From contig NW_026251731.1 in NCBI RefSeq assembly GCF_025024155.1, positions 372,001 through 436,000 of the forward strand: a stretch of DNA of 64,000 nucleotides, read 5' to 3'. Source of the DNA: Gamsiella multidivaricata. Taxonomy: Eukaryota > Mortierellomycota > Mortierellomycetes > Mortierellales > Mortierellaceae. Within the stretch, counting starts at the first letter, position 1. The number at the start of each line of letters is the position of its first letter. Below the pieces are notes generated by a model that worked only from the letters and a program-made list of their open reading frames with translations, had not been told where the DNA came from and searched no databases. Shown piece by piece: positions 32,347-44,791 of this stretch. The translations under genes and the position numbers were made by a program.

Positions 32347-34810
32347 GATGATGGTAAAGTCGGCTGGATGGGCTTAGGTTGAGAGCTGGTTGGAAGGACA
32401 ATTGGGCGAAAGGACAATTGGGCGGGATCAATTGGATGAGGCCTTAAATCGGTTAGCCTAGTGTATATGCACAAAAGTTGAACGAGCGTGTCCCTTTAGC
32501 GATTGGGAGCGGAAGAAGCTAGGCTAGCGTAAGAATGGACGGAGAAAGTGTCTGTGGATGGTACTGGGGCCTCAAATGTTACAAGTGACGCGGTTCGAGC
32601 TGGGTATGAAAGATATAGGAATAGGAAGAAGATCGCAGGTAATGTGTTTCAGTTGGTGTATAACACGGCCCCAAGAGTTGGGAATGAAGCGCGAAGGTCG
32701 CTGGCAATATGGTTCACGTATGAGAGCGCACGGGTGGATCGTTCGTGATGTGATGGGCAGGGACAGGAAAAAAGGTGTTCCAATAAACGGACTACTGCAG
32801 GCGGCCCAAGCATAAAATGAAAAATGAATTTGGCAATTTGACGAGCAATGGTGGTATCAAGGGCAGCGGCAAACCCGGTCGAGCGATACAAGGCAGGGCA
32901 AGGGAACACAAGGGAGTAGCAGCTGAAGGAGGAAGGGACGAGAAAGGATTAAAAGTCGGTTCAATTGGTTCAATTGTGAGCGCTCATAAAAAAACGGAAA
33001 AGGTTCACAACGATCCATCATATCTTGGATGAGAGTTGTTTTCCATTCCCTCGTGTGTACGATTGAGTGTTTGTATGCGTTTGCATGCGTTTGTATGCGT
33101 TTGTATGCGTTTATGTTTGGATATGTGTAAAGGGAGCGAAGGACGGATAAATTATCCAGCTGGGGACAATATAACGATCATGAGAAGCAATGGAGAAGGA
33201 TGGGCATGTGGAATGTGCAGGAGTGAGATGTCAAGTGTGAGGTGTCAAGGCGCGATGTGACAAGAGATGGGTCCTGGTTCTGGTTCCTGAATGGATTCCA
33301 TAGATGAGGATGTGGGTTCGGAGACGAGGGTGCGACATGGGGATGATCTGTACCTGGAGAGGTGGGGAGGGAGGGATCGGATGGTGGGGCGAGAATGGGT
33401 ATATGAAAAGAGGAAAGACGGGATGAGAGGAAAAGAGGGCGGAGTGAAGAGGGAGGAAGGAGTATGAACGAGACTATATCGGTCAGTCGAATATGAACGG
33501 GAGGAAGGGGAAGGGACAGAGTACCAGGGCGAGTTGGACAATTGCTCGAAAATGGGGGATGCGGAGCAGACATCGCACGAAAGAAAGTGAGCCATAAGCT
33601 GGTGCAGGTGCAGGTGCTGGTGGGCCGTGGTGTTGCAGAGAAAATGAAACATGGTGCCCGAACCAGTCGTTAATTCGTGATTGGTGGATAACAACACCCT
33701 CTTCCCTATTCACAGGCAATCACACACACACACACGACGACAACAGCAAGCCCATTTATTAGCAACTCATCTTCAACGCTCTAAACCCGCATGCATTTCT
33801 CCAGTAAGCTGGAACGAGGGATGGATACATAATCCTGACCATTTCACAATTAGGACCATCTCCTCGCTTTCATCAGCCAGGAAAGCAACGCGAGCACGTC
33901 TTCAGCTCAACCATCCTGTGAAGCCGTCAAGGGCCCTTCAAGAGGTTTCGTAGAGTGATATCGCCACTAGCCCCTTGCCCTTTGGGATGAACCAGTTAAA
34001 AAAAGGGAGCCAAAGTGGCAGGGGCCAGAGCAACACTGTTCAGGGTCCGTTGGCAACCACAATGAGCGGCGGCCAAACATCGATATAGCTCCCAGACGCG
34101 TCGGAGGAAAAAAAAACAGAGGGGAGCAACGAGGGGTGATGCGCGTTGGCCGATCGAAACAGAAAAGGGGTCTCGACATTTTGCACCTGTTGATATTTCT
34201 CTCGTGAGCTGAGATGGTACAGACGAGAAAGGCGATGCATGAATCGCACCCTGAGCATTTGAACGATTGTATCTAAGCCGAGATCCATCACTGAATCAAC
34301 AGAGGATCTCGGTAGTCCAATTGCATCCCGGTACCTCATTGATGTCCCATAAAGGTCTGCAACTGAGACGTTTGGTACTACCGTGCGTAGAATGAAAAGT
34401 CGTGCTACAGGGAACGCTCACCATTTATGTTTCTGACATTTCAATAGTGCATGCAGCGTTTAATACGACAGCTCCTTCACAGGTCTCTGGCGATATCTGG
34501 TCCCGTATAAAATGATGAACAACCCATGGTGGCATTGACAACAACCGCTTCTTCCTTCTTCCGCCGGGACGTTCAGTTATATTGCGTTGATGCAGAGAAA
34601 GGTGGTATTCACAACAAAGAAGAGTTTGTTCCTATGTCTCTATTTTTTTAATTTGCAGAGAGCTGCATCTCAGGTCTATATTTATGAGAGCGAACCAATA
34701 CTATCTTTTTTGTTGAGAGCAGGTTATATTAGATCATGAAAATCGAATAGAGGGTTGTAGGTGGTCGGATGTTGTAAACAAATAGAAGAGTGCCTGAAGT
34801 CTGTCTGCGC
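32347..34810. other. Long intergenic region without a supported gene
   Basis: About 2.5 kb. It holds the G-beta upstream region, a 4 x 10-bp tandem repeat (annotated separately), a purine-rich block (33340-33520) and a short CA repeat (33721-33735). A minus-strand open frame of 99 codons (34040-34339) is somewhat protein-like, but it has no recognisable motif and I do not call it. Confidence 0.5.
33071..33110. repeat. Four 10-bp tandem units
   Basis: The unit ttgtatgcgt occurs four times in a row; the second copy has one change (ttgcatgcgt). The exact period of 10 bp places each copy on the same face of the helix. It lies about 730 bp upstream of the G-beta start. It could be a simple satellite or a set of factor sites; nothing favours either beyond the spacing. 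Confidence 0.75.
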
Positions 34811-35438
34811 TTAAAGAGCAAACTGGAGAGCGGCGGCAGCAGCACCGGTCAAGGCAAAAAGCGAGCCAGCAAGGAGCGACGACGCAGAGCTGGGCTTGTC
34901 GGCAGCCGCTGGGGAGGTGGTGGCCGCTGGGGGAGCAGCGGTGGTGGAAGCAGGGGCAGAGGTGGGGTTGTTGATCTGGAAGGTGGTGCTGTACGAGGTC
35001 TGAGGGGTGGTGACAACACGGATGGAGTAAACACCGGAGCTGACGGTGGTGGGCACAGCGATGTTGGCTCTGGTGGTGTTGCCTGAGCAGTCAATGGTGC
35101 CAAGTGCAGCAACGAAGCGAACAGCAGTCGAAGGACCATCGACGAGCTCGACGGGCACAGCGTGCGACGAGTTGCCCATACTAGCGCAGTTGCCACTCCA
35201 CTGGAGGAACTCTGTGTTACCGGCAGTCCACTGGCTTCCGGTAATGGGATTGCTATAGTCGAGAGAAACATGAAGACATAAAGCGATTACTATGCTTTGC
35301 TCGACCGTTTGAGACAAGTGCTGAACGCATTTACTTTTATGAAATGCGAATGTAAAATCCCTACCTGATCTGGATAGACTGGGCGCTGGAGACAGCGATG
35401 GCGGTCGCGGCAACGGCAAGGGCAGAGATGAACTTCAT
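34811..35438 (-). CDS. Kre9/Knh1-like secreted wall protein, probably GPI-anchored (171 aa)
   Basis: Minus-strand exons 35438-35365 and 35252-34811. A signal peptide (about 1-19) is followed by the Kre9/Knh1 N-terminal immunoglobulin-like domain: I-S-N-P-I-T-G-S-Q-W-T-A-G...W, a Cys pair, and later S-G-V-Y-S-I-R-V. A Ser/Thr/Ala/Pro-rich stalk then leads to a small-residue site and a hydrophobic Ala/Leu-rich tail, the layout of a GPI-anchor signal. Family knowledge: related proteins assist beta-1,6-glucan assembly or are simply abundant wall proteins. Expression should be strong, judging from C-ending codons. Confidence 0.85.
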
Positions 35439-35918
35439 GGTGGATGTTTACGAGTGAGTGAGGGTGTAGGTTAAAGGGCAGGAGGATTTTTTCTTTGCAG
35501 GGATGCTGGGATAGGGATTGGGAAGGGTCGAGATTCGAGAAGAAAAAGAAGAGGAGAAAAGAGGAAAAGACAGGCAGTAACACTGCAGAGATTATAAGCA
35601 TCGAACGGAGACAAAGCTTTGGCTCCAACTGCTTACGGCCCAGGCTGCAGGCACATCGGGGCCATATAGGGACAGCTGGAACGTTGAAGGTCAAAATACC
35701 AGCAACTGGTCGCGTCCCAAAATAGCCCCTGCAACTGCTTTGCCATACCAGAGTTGAGCTGCTCACAAGATTAATATCGATTAGGTATTGGTAAGACAAG
35801 CCACTGGAGGGAGTCTGCATCGCATGTGCTGTGTCCTTCCCGTTGCACGACCGCGGCATATGAGCACTGTACCCCCCACGACTGGTTGAACCCTCTCTTT
35901 TTACTATTCAACTTCATT
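35439..35918. other. Divergent intergenic region
   Basis: Spacer between the Kre9-like gene and the first exon proposed for eS1. The last 30 bp are CT-rich, as expected for a ribosomal-protein promoter. Nothing else is recognised. Confidence 0.5.
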
Positions 35919-37897
35919 ATGGGTACTGTGATTGACTATTGCGTTGGATTGTTGTGCATCCATCGATCGCAAGGAGACATGATAGCTAACTATCGATTGC
36001 CATCTATTCATCTATCCACCAATCTATATACTATCGCTTTATGCTGCCGCTCATTAAATCGCACCCATCGACCACTTTCGACTCTAAACTGCCTTTGATA
36101 TCTGGAATCAACAAATCTCTGCGGGATCTTGAACTCGATCGCAACTTTTTTTTTTTTTTTTTTTTTCACGACTTGGCACTGGAACAACGAAACTTGATGT
36201 TCATCATGCCGAATCTGACATCATCCAACCTTTGCTCGTTCGCACTTGGAATCGACTCTTTCACGCGGATCTATTGCTTCCGGACTACTGGGAAAAAAAT
36301 TTTGACTGGATCACAAACAACAACTGCTGCAAACCGATCAACTCTTGGAACTGCCGCTATGAACAACAACAACAGCCGTTGGAAAGAATAAGTAAGGGAT
36401 TTTATGGCAGCTTTGGTTTTCTATCGCTCGGTAATACTATAATACCATCTGGTTTGTGTATTGACATAGACGTCCTCTTCACTTTTAGGCGTCTCTCGAA
36501 AGGCAAGAAGGGTCTCAAGAAGAAGGTGTAAAGTATCGTTCCAGGGCATCTGCTGTGAACATCTCAATATGGACAGAACCAAGGAAGCACAGGAAAGCAG
36601 CTCGATCAGGATGGAGAAACGATTAGCGATCAGGGACTGCATGTTATGGACGGATCAGCTTACCTAGTGTACCGCATCAGTATGCTCAACAACAGCGGCA
36701 ACTTTGCGAAAGGAATGAGCTTTCAGTATGGCTCGTTTGATAGACATCGCTCTACACGACCCCGAGACTGCTCATAACCGCCTGTGAAGACTACGCCCCT
36801 CTTCAGCTTCAATCACCTGTAGGCGGAATTCCTTTCGAAGGACTGAGCCTATACTATAATGCAACATGTGTCTATACACCAAGGACAGATCTCCAACCCT
36901 AGTGGAACAACGATTATCATATCGCCATAACAGCAATTACATCGCAGCTTCGCGAAAGTCCAAAAACAATATCGGATTCTATCTCTATCAACACGGAAGT
37001 CGTGATGGGCATGGTGCTGATATTATCCTTGCCCGTTTTTTGTGTTCGTGATAATTAGTGTCGACCCCTTCACCCGTAAGGATTGGTATGATATCAAGGC
37101 TCCTTCCACCTTCGATGTTCGCAACGTCGGCAAGACCCTCGTCAACCGCACCCAGGGTATGAAGAACGCTAACGACGCCTTGAAGGGCCGCGTCCTCGAG
37201 ATCTCCCTCGCTGATTTGAACAAGAACGAGGAGTACTCTTTCCGCAAGGTCAAGCTGAGAGTTGATGAGGTCCAGGGCAAGAACTGCCTCACCAACTTCC
37301 ACGGCATGGACATGACCTCGGACAAGCTCCGCTCCATGGTCCGCAAGTGGCAGGTACGACAAACACACCACATTCATTTCTTTGGATTACAAGGATCTCT
37401 ATAGACTGGAACAGTTGTCCGCGCTTTTCAATTGCAATTACTGATATTGTGTTATTTGCTTTATTGCGACAAAATAGTCCATCATCGAGGCTCACGTTGA
37501 TGTCAAGACCACCGATGGTTACTTGCTCCGCCTCTTCGCTGTTGCCTTCACCAAGAAGGGTATGAACCAGGTCAAGAAGACCACCTACGCTCAGTCTGCC
37601 CAGATCCGTCAGATCCGCAAGAAGATGTTCGAGATCATGATTGCCCAGGCTACCTCGTGCGACTTGAAGGAGCTCGTCCACAAGTTCATCCCCGAGGTCA
37701 TCGGTAACGAGATTGAGAAGTCGTGCAAGTCGATCTACCCCCTCCGTGATGTTTTCATTCGCAAGGTCAAGATCCTCAAGGCCCCCAAGTTCGATCTCGG
37801 CAAGCTTCTCGAGCTCCACTCTGGTGCTGACAACGAGACTGGCGCCAAGGTCGACCGCAAGGACTTCAAGGAGCCCGAGGTCCTCGCTGAGGTTTAA
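35919..37897 (+). CDS. RPS1: 40S ribosomal protein eS1 (S3a), 257 aa
   Basis: Exons 35919-35922 (ATGG), 36376-36391, 36489-36527, 37059-37353 and 37478-37897 give a protein starting [15 protein letters not shown] and continuing [12 protein letters not shown]. This is the universal eS1 N terminus; the length of 257 is normal. eS1 sits on the small-subunit platform near the mRNA exit site. Exons 2-5 are firm. The 4-nt first exon is inferred: no in-frame ATG precedes exon 2, and ATGG followed by gtactg behind a CT-rich tract is the best candidate found. The third intron (531 bp) was scanned by eye for snoRNA boxes without a convincing hit. Confidence 0.93.
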
Positions 37898-38964
37898 AGC
37901 CATTCCTACCCCTCACTTTGAACGCTCTGAAATAAAACACTTGTTATCTTTTTAGATAACGGCCATTTTGTTTTGTTGTTTTGCATGTTGACTCTGGAAT
38001 GACTACCTATGGGCGATGGGAACGACGAAGATGACAACCGCTATCGTGGCAGGGGGCAAGGATTTCGCGCCAAACAGTCAAGCATTTCAGGCACATGAAT
38101 TGTTTGCGGATTTTATTTGAAGACCCCATTTTTCGACCGCATTTGCCCCAGATGGACTCAGCAGCGAATTGTCCGGAAGACCGCTCTGTTTGTGTTGCAA
38201 AGCGTCTTTTCAACCTCCACATGCTAAAGATAAGAGAACGGTCAATGCATGCGCTGTGGCGGGGTACCGGGACCCATGGGGGGCATATGCTCACAAGTAC
38301 AAATGTACTTTATTCTCTGTTGTCGTGGGGTACAAACCAAGAAATAATGCACAAATGTGAAGCCATTAATGACAACGTTCTTTTTTCTTTTTTTTTTTTT
38401 GCATTGAAAGTAAGCCCAGTGGCACAAATTATCATATGCGAAAGGACAATAGGCCAGTACCCGATCGTTGTCGAGACAATGCTAAAAAGCACAAACGGCT
38501 GTAGTTGATTTTGCGCTTATGAATAGCCCTTGAACAGGCGTGAACCCTAGGTCATAACGCGGTATACAAACCTGGCATCAATGGAGGTAGACTCTGTGTG
38601 CCTTTTCGACGGTTCCTAAAGTCGTTCATCGACAACGACGTAGAGAACACGGACACACAGATTGCATCTGCATATGACAGAGCTGTAGGAGGAACGAGAG
38701 CCCAATGTCGTTCGATGTTATTTGTATGGTGCGTAGAAGAAATATTGCATGTGTGTGTGTCCCTTAGAGGGAGCAATTGCTGAGGAGAATGGCCCAACCG
38801 CTCCTCGGCCTCGTGGATGGCCGCGGCCATATTTATACCTGTTGCAAAAACACCTGCTTTCATATTTCTTTTGCTCCTTAAACTCATTCAACCCCCGCAT
38901 CTCATTCTCATTTCCATTCTCATCTCATCTCATCACTGCACCCGTTACGCTTGATCAGACAACT
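37898..38964. other. Intergenic, no gene seen
   Basis: 3' flank of eS1 and upstream region of the monoglyceride lipase. There is a T run at 38380-38400 and a short TG repeat near 38750-38760. The last about 60 bp before the lipase start are a repeated tctcat-type pyrimidine-rich leader. Confidence 0.5.
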
Positions 38965-40279
38965 ATGGCCGCCACGCAAGAGAAACCAAGAACCAAGGAG
39001 GAGTGGATTAAATCCGAGGATGGCCACGAGATCTTCACAAAGACATGGTACGCTGTCGGTACTCCCGTGGCATCCATCGTCTTTGTTCACGGGCTCGGAG
39101 AGCATATCGTTCGTAAGTCGACACTTCTCACAAGGATCCCACCACAGGGCAACTTCCCAGTTCGTGAACGCGTGCAGTGCATGTTTGCTTGCTTGTTTAC
39201 TGGGCTAAGTCGCTTTCGAAACCTTTTCGATGTTAGGTTACGATCACGTTTTCGAAGAGTTCAGCAAGGCTAACTTCCAGGTCTCTGGATTCGACCAGCG
39301 TGGATTCGGTCAAACAGGTGAGGAGTGTTGCTGGAGGGCTGTGAGATATGAGAACGACGATGAGAAAAAAAAAAAAGAAGGGCATTCTAACACGGTTTGA
39401 CATATCCCCCCGCATAGGCAAGAAGACAAAGACCTTGGGACGCACTGGAGGATATGCCAAGGCCATCCCCGACATCACCGCTGCATTGAAGCGCGGTGAG
39501 ATCGAAGGTATTCCTTTATTCCTTATGGGCCATTCTTATGTAAGTTGATGAACCAGCTCGATCGTTTGGGATATCCTCGGAGATTATAAATGGATGTTAG
39601 TCTGGACCTAATACACCGTGCACTTTTTTATTTTATTTTTTGCATGTTTGATTGAACACAGGGAGGAAGCCTGGTTCTCAACTACGATTGCATCGGACCC
39701 TTGCGCACAAAGCTCTCAGGCCTCATCGCCTCTGCACCCCTCGTCCTCGCCTCAGCGCCGACTCGTCCTAACAGCCTGACCGTGTCCTTCGCAGGTGCTG
39801 TCTCCAAGATCATGCCCTCGCTCAGGATTCCCATCAACCTCTCCTCAAAGTACATCTCGCGTGACCCCAAGGAGGTCACAAAATACAACGACGACCCTCT
39901 CGTTCACGGTTACGGCACCACCAAGGGATTGTTTGACATGTTGTCGAACGGAAAGTTGTTGCTCACGACCCGTTACCAGGAAATCTGCGCTGATGTCCCA
40001 CTGTTGATCTGCCATGGAACTGCGGATGGATTGACGGATCAGGACGCGAGCAAGGCCTTCTTTGACAAGATCCAAGTCAAGGACAAGGAATACAAGGTCT
40101 ATTCGGATCATTATCATGAGCTCCACAATGAGCCCGAGGATGATCGCAAGGTCGTGATTGATTACTATATCCAATGGATCCGTGCTCATTTGCCTAAGCA
40201 GCCTGTCGCGGAGACTGTTATTGCTGCGCCTGAGGCTGTCCCTGTCGCTGAGGCCGCGGAGACAGTAGTGGTTGCGTAA
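38965..40279 (+). CDS. Monoglyceride lipase-like alpha/beta hydrolase (322 aa)
   Basis: Exons 38965-39112, 39237-39317, 39418-39539 and 39662-40279. The oxyanion segment is H-G-L-G-E-H. The nucleophile elbow is GHSYGG with Ser116, the likely catalytic Asp is D239 in H-G-T-A-D-G, and the likely His is H269 in H-E-L-H. These match the order of monoacylglycerol lipases (yeast Yju3, human MGLL). It would release glycerol and a fatty acid from monoglycerides, the last lipolysis step, on lipid droplets or membranes. A Val/Ala/Glu-rich tail of about 30 residues is extra. The catalytic set is complete. Confidence 0.92.
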
Positions 40280-40904
40280 GGGTGATGTGAAGCACTCGGG
40301 TCTGTTTTTTTTTCTTCTTCTCGGTACACATCTAATAATGCAATATATCTGTAATTCCCTGTCCAGAAGCAATAAAGTACGCATCCTTTCCACAATGCAC
40401 AACTTCGCGGAGTAAGCAAGCTAGAAAATAGGAGTTAGGGCAGCTACTTATTTAGTGGATCATAGGCACCAGAACAGCACTCTAGAGAATGGCCGTTGCG
40501 TGGGATCTGTAGTAAGCCTAGTCTAGCACGCCATGGACTCGTATGAGAAGCGTCAAATGGTGATGGAAAGGGCAGCAGGGTATGATCCATTCTGGATAAA
40601 GCATGAGCAGGTTTGTGACGATCATGATGGTAAACTGCTGAACACCGGCCAATGAAATCCGTGCATTTATGGTGCTGTGCTGTGCATGGACGCCCCACCT
40701 ATGACTATCAGGACCATAAATCTGCTTCTTCACTTCTTTCCCCAGTTCTTTCCATTGCTCCTTTTCCTTGTTTCCTTCTTTCACATCCACCCTTCACGTT
40801 GTTTTTCTCACTTTATCTCTTCACTTTCTTCTTTTACTTCCTTTTACTTTTACCTACCCACAGCCGTGGACAAACAAACATAGCAACACAAGGACATTAC
40901 AACT
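40280..40904. other. Intergenic, no gene seen
   Basis: A T/C-rich tract (40730-40860) lies just before the next ATG and probably forms its promoter/leader. No other structure was seen. Confidence 0.5.
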
Positions 40905-41854
40905 ATGAGTTCCGGTACGAGGTAAGGACCTCTCGACGCCGATTCCACCGCGCTCATTACTGCAGTGCATCTCGTTAAAACTCTGGGTGACTAAACTCCT
41001 CCAAATATAGTTCCCAGGACCTTCGGCGTCAAGAGCAGCTAGACATAGTACAAGCAGCGTTGGAAGCCGCAGCAGAAGTGAGAAACACTGTGGAGGGCGG
41101 ACAGGCAGTAGCATCAAGCGTCGATTCGGTAGCCGACGAAGCTGAGGACGAGGTGGGGTCAACATGCGCCGCAGCAGAAGATGCAAGGCGCGCGGCATCT
41201 GACGCTGCCGCTGTGACGGCACGAGCCGATGAAGCAGTCGAAACAGGACAAGCAACCCTATCACGACTTCTTCAAAACCAGCAGCCTACTGTAGCACAGG
41301 AAGCTATACATGCAGCTGGAAAAGTGATAGAGAGCGCGATAGCGGCCGTGATGGACGCAGAGGAAGCGATAGAGGTAGCTACTTCAGCAGCGGAAGCAGC
41401 AGATGAAGAGGCAGTGGCAGTACAGGAGGCAGCAGATTGGGCAAGAGGTGATGCAAGGAGAATTTCCAGAGCAGCATATACTGTTGATGAAGCGGCACTG
41501 GCGGTAGAGGAACGGGTGGAAGAATTAGAGGAGGCAGCAGAGAATATACGGTCCGAAGAGCGATGCCTACGGGTAATGATGGAGGAATCTGACGACGCCG
41601 TACAAAATGCGAAGGAAAAGATAGTGAAAGCGGACGCAGCTGCAACGAAGGCACGGGCGGCAGCAGAGGCGACAAGAGAGAAAGGTGAAATCGTCGGAGC
41701 AGAAGCAGCAGCAGTTGAAGCGGCAGTGGAAAAAAGCAGCCATTGCAGTTATGGCGGGGCAGTAGTAGGAGAAGGGGCGGGGGGAGGACCGGACGAGGAA
41801 GCTGGAGTGATTGCACTACTTTTTTCGCATTCTCCGATCCGCAATTTTCGCTAG
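40905..41854 (+). CDS. Ala/Glu-rich coiled-coil protein of unknown function (286 aa)
   Basis: Exons 40905-40921 (17 nt) and 41011-41854 join in frame (M-S-S-G-T-S-S-Q-D-L). Nearly the whole protein is built of A-A-x-E-A, V-E-A and A-D-E-A blocks with regular hydrophobic spacing. This predicts long amphipathic helices, and there are few Gly or Pro until a Gly-rich patch near the end. No enzyme motif or signal peptide is visible. Similar composition is found in coiled-coil scaffolds, lipid-droplet-coating and desiccation-type proteins, but similarity by composition is not homology. The neighbouring monoglyceride lipase makes a lipid-surface role possible, nothing more. The C terminus (about 25 residues) looks less regular and could be affected by an unseen intron. 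Confidence 0.65.
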
Positions 41855-42649
41855 TATCCATCACTACGTTCTTCTTCTTTTTCGCATGTGGGAGAACATA
41901 AATACGATACATCTTTTGAACGAGGATTTTCCTGGCGTATTAACACGAACAGGTGTTTGGAATGCAAGGGCCGATAGACAATAGACCTTGAAACAGTGAC
42001 TCTACGTAGAGCCAATGTATTAGTAAAGTACTTCATGCCAATTGTAGATAGATACCTAGTTCCTCCAAAGAGATCTACTTCACCGCTAAAAACCCTCGCA
42101 AGAAGTATCGCTTTAGAGACAAGGATAATACTGATGACAATGAGCTAGCTGATCGAGGATTGTGAACGCTTTAGCGAGGCGCAGAAATAGCGACAGGAAC
42201 CTCGAATGTACCGAAAAAAGATCGGCTTTGAAAATACAGATGTTTTTTCTTCAAAGGACGAGCTAGGGCTTCGGGCCGTCCACGATCGAGGGATGAAGCC
42301 GAAGTGGGGGGCGATGCCGCTACTATGCAGCAGCATATGCTAGAGATTGAACAAATGAGAAAACAGCTGGCTCAGCCAAGAGTCAAAGGTCTGCTAATTC
42401 TCCGCACTTTGCCTTAAACTGCGCTTGATACCGAAAATCCCTTTGAGCTTCATAGACATAAAAGAAATGGAATGCATAGTTCCGAGAAATATTTTCGTCT
42501 GCTTTATTAGCGGTATGTTGAATACAGATGGGTCAAGGAAGAGCAGCGATGGGGGGGGGTATGTTGAGATACTTTACAATGATTAAGTTGGGGAATAGCT
42601 AACTAGATGACAGGATGCAAAATGCAGGAGAGGGTATGCCTTTTTTCGT
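41855..42649. other. Intergenic with one exon-like stretch
   Basis: Between convergent genes. 42253-42388 could encode a helical segment (M-Q-Q-H-M-L-E-I-E-Q-M-R-K-Q-L) preceded by an acceptor-like tttttcttcaaag and followed by a GT. No partner exons were found, so it is not called. A run of nine G (about 42550-42558) is present. Confidence 0.4.
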
Positions 42650-44791
42650 TTACTTTGTCTCTTCGAAAACCTCCTCCTTCCCGTCATGGACTGGAATAAT
42701 GCCATCCAATTCCTGGAGGGCGATCTCAGAGATGGGTCCCTTGAACCACTTGCGGGCAGAGAAAGACCAGGACAAAGTCGTGAAGACCAAGAGGAATCCG
42801 ACAGCGGCTGGCGTAAAGTTGAAGGTATCAACATTGCTAACGGGCCAGCTCTGGGGCAAGTTGAAGATGACGAAGATGAAGGCTGTCCAGATGACGGCAA
42901 CCCAGCCGATAGGCTTGGAGTACCGCCCGAGGTTGAATTCACGCTGAACAAAGGTCGACGATCCGACTGTGATGCGGAGCAAGATAGGGATCGCGTATGA
43001 AGTAGTGAAACCAATGATAGAGATTCCAGAAATAGCGCTGAGGGTGGCAGTCGAACCCAATGATGGCAGAGCAAGAATAATGACGACCACGACCGAGAGC
43101 CAGACAAGGCGCAAGGGCATCTGCGTGCGCTTGTTGAGCACAGTCCAGAAGGGTGAGAAGGGAAGACCGCCATCGCGAGAAAAGGCGTAGAGCATGCGGG
43201 AGTTGGAAGCAACAGTGGCCACACCGCAAAGGAATCCAGCAAAGACAATGAGGAAGATGAGAATACTGCCACCAGTCTTTCCAGCGCAGTCGAGGAAGAT
43301 CTGGGGAGCAGCACCGAATGCGCTGGCAACAGTGTTGTCGTAATCCTGGATACCGAAACTGAGGGCCAAGGCCAGACCAAGGCCGATGAGGAACGAAGCC
43401 AAAATGGACATCAAGATTCCACGGGGCCCATTAACGTATGACTTGTGGGTCTCTTCAGACATATGCGCGGAGCTGTGCAAGTTCAAGGGTGAGAAATTGG
43501 ATGGAGATGTCAGAGAATTGAATGATAATTGAATTGTCGCAAGCCATGGCAAACATCAAGCATCGCAAGACTTACGCATCATAGCCGAGCATCGACCACT
43601 GCGACTGCAAGAGACCAAGCAGGAAGACAAAGACAGGCGAAGCGTTTGAGGACGTTGTGTATCCAGTCAAATCCCTGAACTCTGTGAAGACAAACTTTGG
43701 AGACTGGAGCTGAGGAGCACCGACGAGGACGACAACGATGATAGCAATGGTGCCGAAGATGTGCACACCGACCGAGACCAACGAAGCGACCTTCAAAGCG
43801 CGACCGCCTGCAGTGTTGATGATTCCAGCGAGAATCATCAGAGCCGCCATGATGTAAAAGTTCTTCTTGCCCGAGGGCTCATATTCCGGTTGCCAGACAG
43901 CGATCAGGGTATTCATGAACGTGGCAGCAGCAAGGACGGATCCGGAACATCCAGCAACTATTTTCAGTTCGCCGCGCAAAGGAAATGGGCCAAGGTTAGT
44001 AAAAAATTGATTACACAAAGCTGGAGCGATTACGGCAAAAAGGCAAATCTAATGCATGCATGATGTAGGTGCTTACCCTGTCCGAGAATGTTGAACCAAG
44101 CTTCATACCAAGAGAACATGGGTCCCCACTTTGGGCCTCCTCTGCAGAGAAAACAAGACCATTGTATTTCTTACGTTAGATGGCGGTCATTCTTGAGCAA
44201 CATTCCTGCATTGTAGAACACTCGATTCTCCACGGTACTTACAACTTTGCAGTCCAGAAGTACAGACCACCGGCAGTTGGGAAGGTACTGCAAATCTCAG
44301 CCATGCCCAAACCGATAAACATAACAAAGAAGGCGACAAGGAGCCAACCCCAGACAGCGACGACGGGACCTCCAGTGATCATACCGAACCCGAACAGGGG
44401 AACAATACCGATCAGGACCGAGGCATTGGTCAGGGTGAAACCAAAGTTCTGAAGACCAGTGAACTGGCGCCTTTTGAGTAAAGAAAAAGGGATCGATCGT
44501 TAGCATTTTGGTACTCGGTGAAGCGCAACAGGTACACTGTAAATAAAAAAATAATAACCTACTTCATGTTTTGCTTGTAGCCCAGCTATTTGAAAAAAAA
44601 AAAAAAAAAAAGAAGAAAAAAACAAAAATACGGTGAGCTTTCTTTTCTTCATAGGTCAAGCTGAATGGAATGAGTACTTCAGAGCGACGATCATGAGATG
44701 AAGGATGGTTTGAATCCGGTCTCATTACCCCGGCAAGACGAGCCTCGTCCTCGTTAAAGTCGGCAGGGTGACCCTTTTCGCTGTTGTCCAT
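42650..44791 (-). CDS. APC-family amino acid/GABA/choline permease (527 aa)
   Basis: Minus-strand exons 44791-44729, 44585-44563 (23 nt), 44470-44243, 44141-44077, 43957-43576 and 43472-42650. The protein has about 12 hydrophobic segments. Signature pieces include L-G-Y-K-Q-N-M-K-R-Q-F before helix 1, G-M-A-E-I-C-S-T-F-P-T-A-G-G-L-Y-F-W, and G-P-K-W-G-P-M-F-S-W-Y-E-A-W-F-N. S-R-M-L-Y-A-F-S-R-D-G-G-L-P occurs in the loop after helix 8. These are typical of the Uga4/Hnm1/BAT1 branch of the amino acid-choline transporter family. Substrate (GABA, choline or other amino acid) cannot be fixed from sequence alone. The plasma membrane or vacuole is the likely site. Confidence 0.92.

Noticed and set aside
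34040..34339. Minus-strand open frame of 99 codons
   Set aside because: Somewhat protein-like but with no family, signal peptide or adjoining exons.
42253..42388. Helical exon-like stretch after the Ala-rich protein gene
   Set aside because: No partner exons or start codon; the upstream gene already ends in frame.
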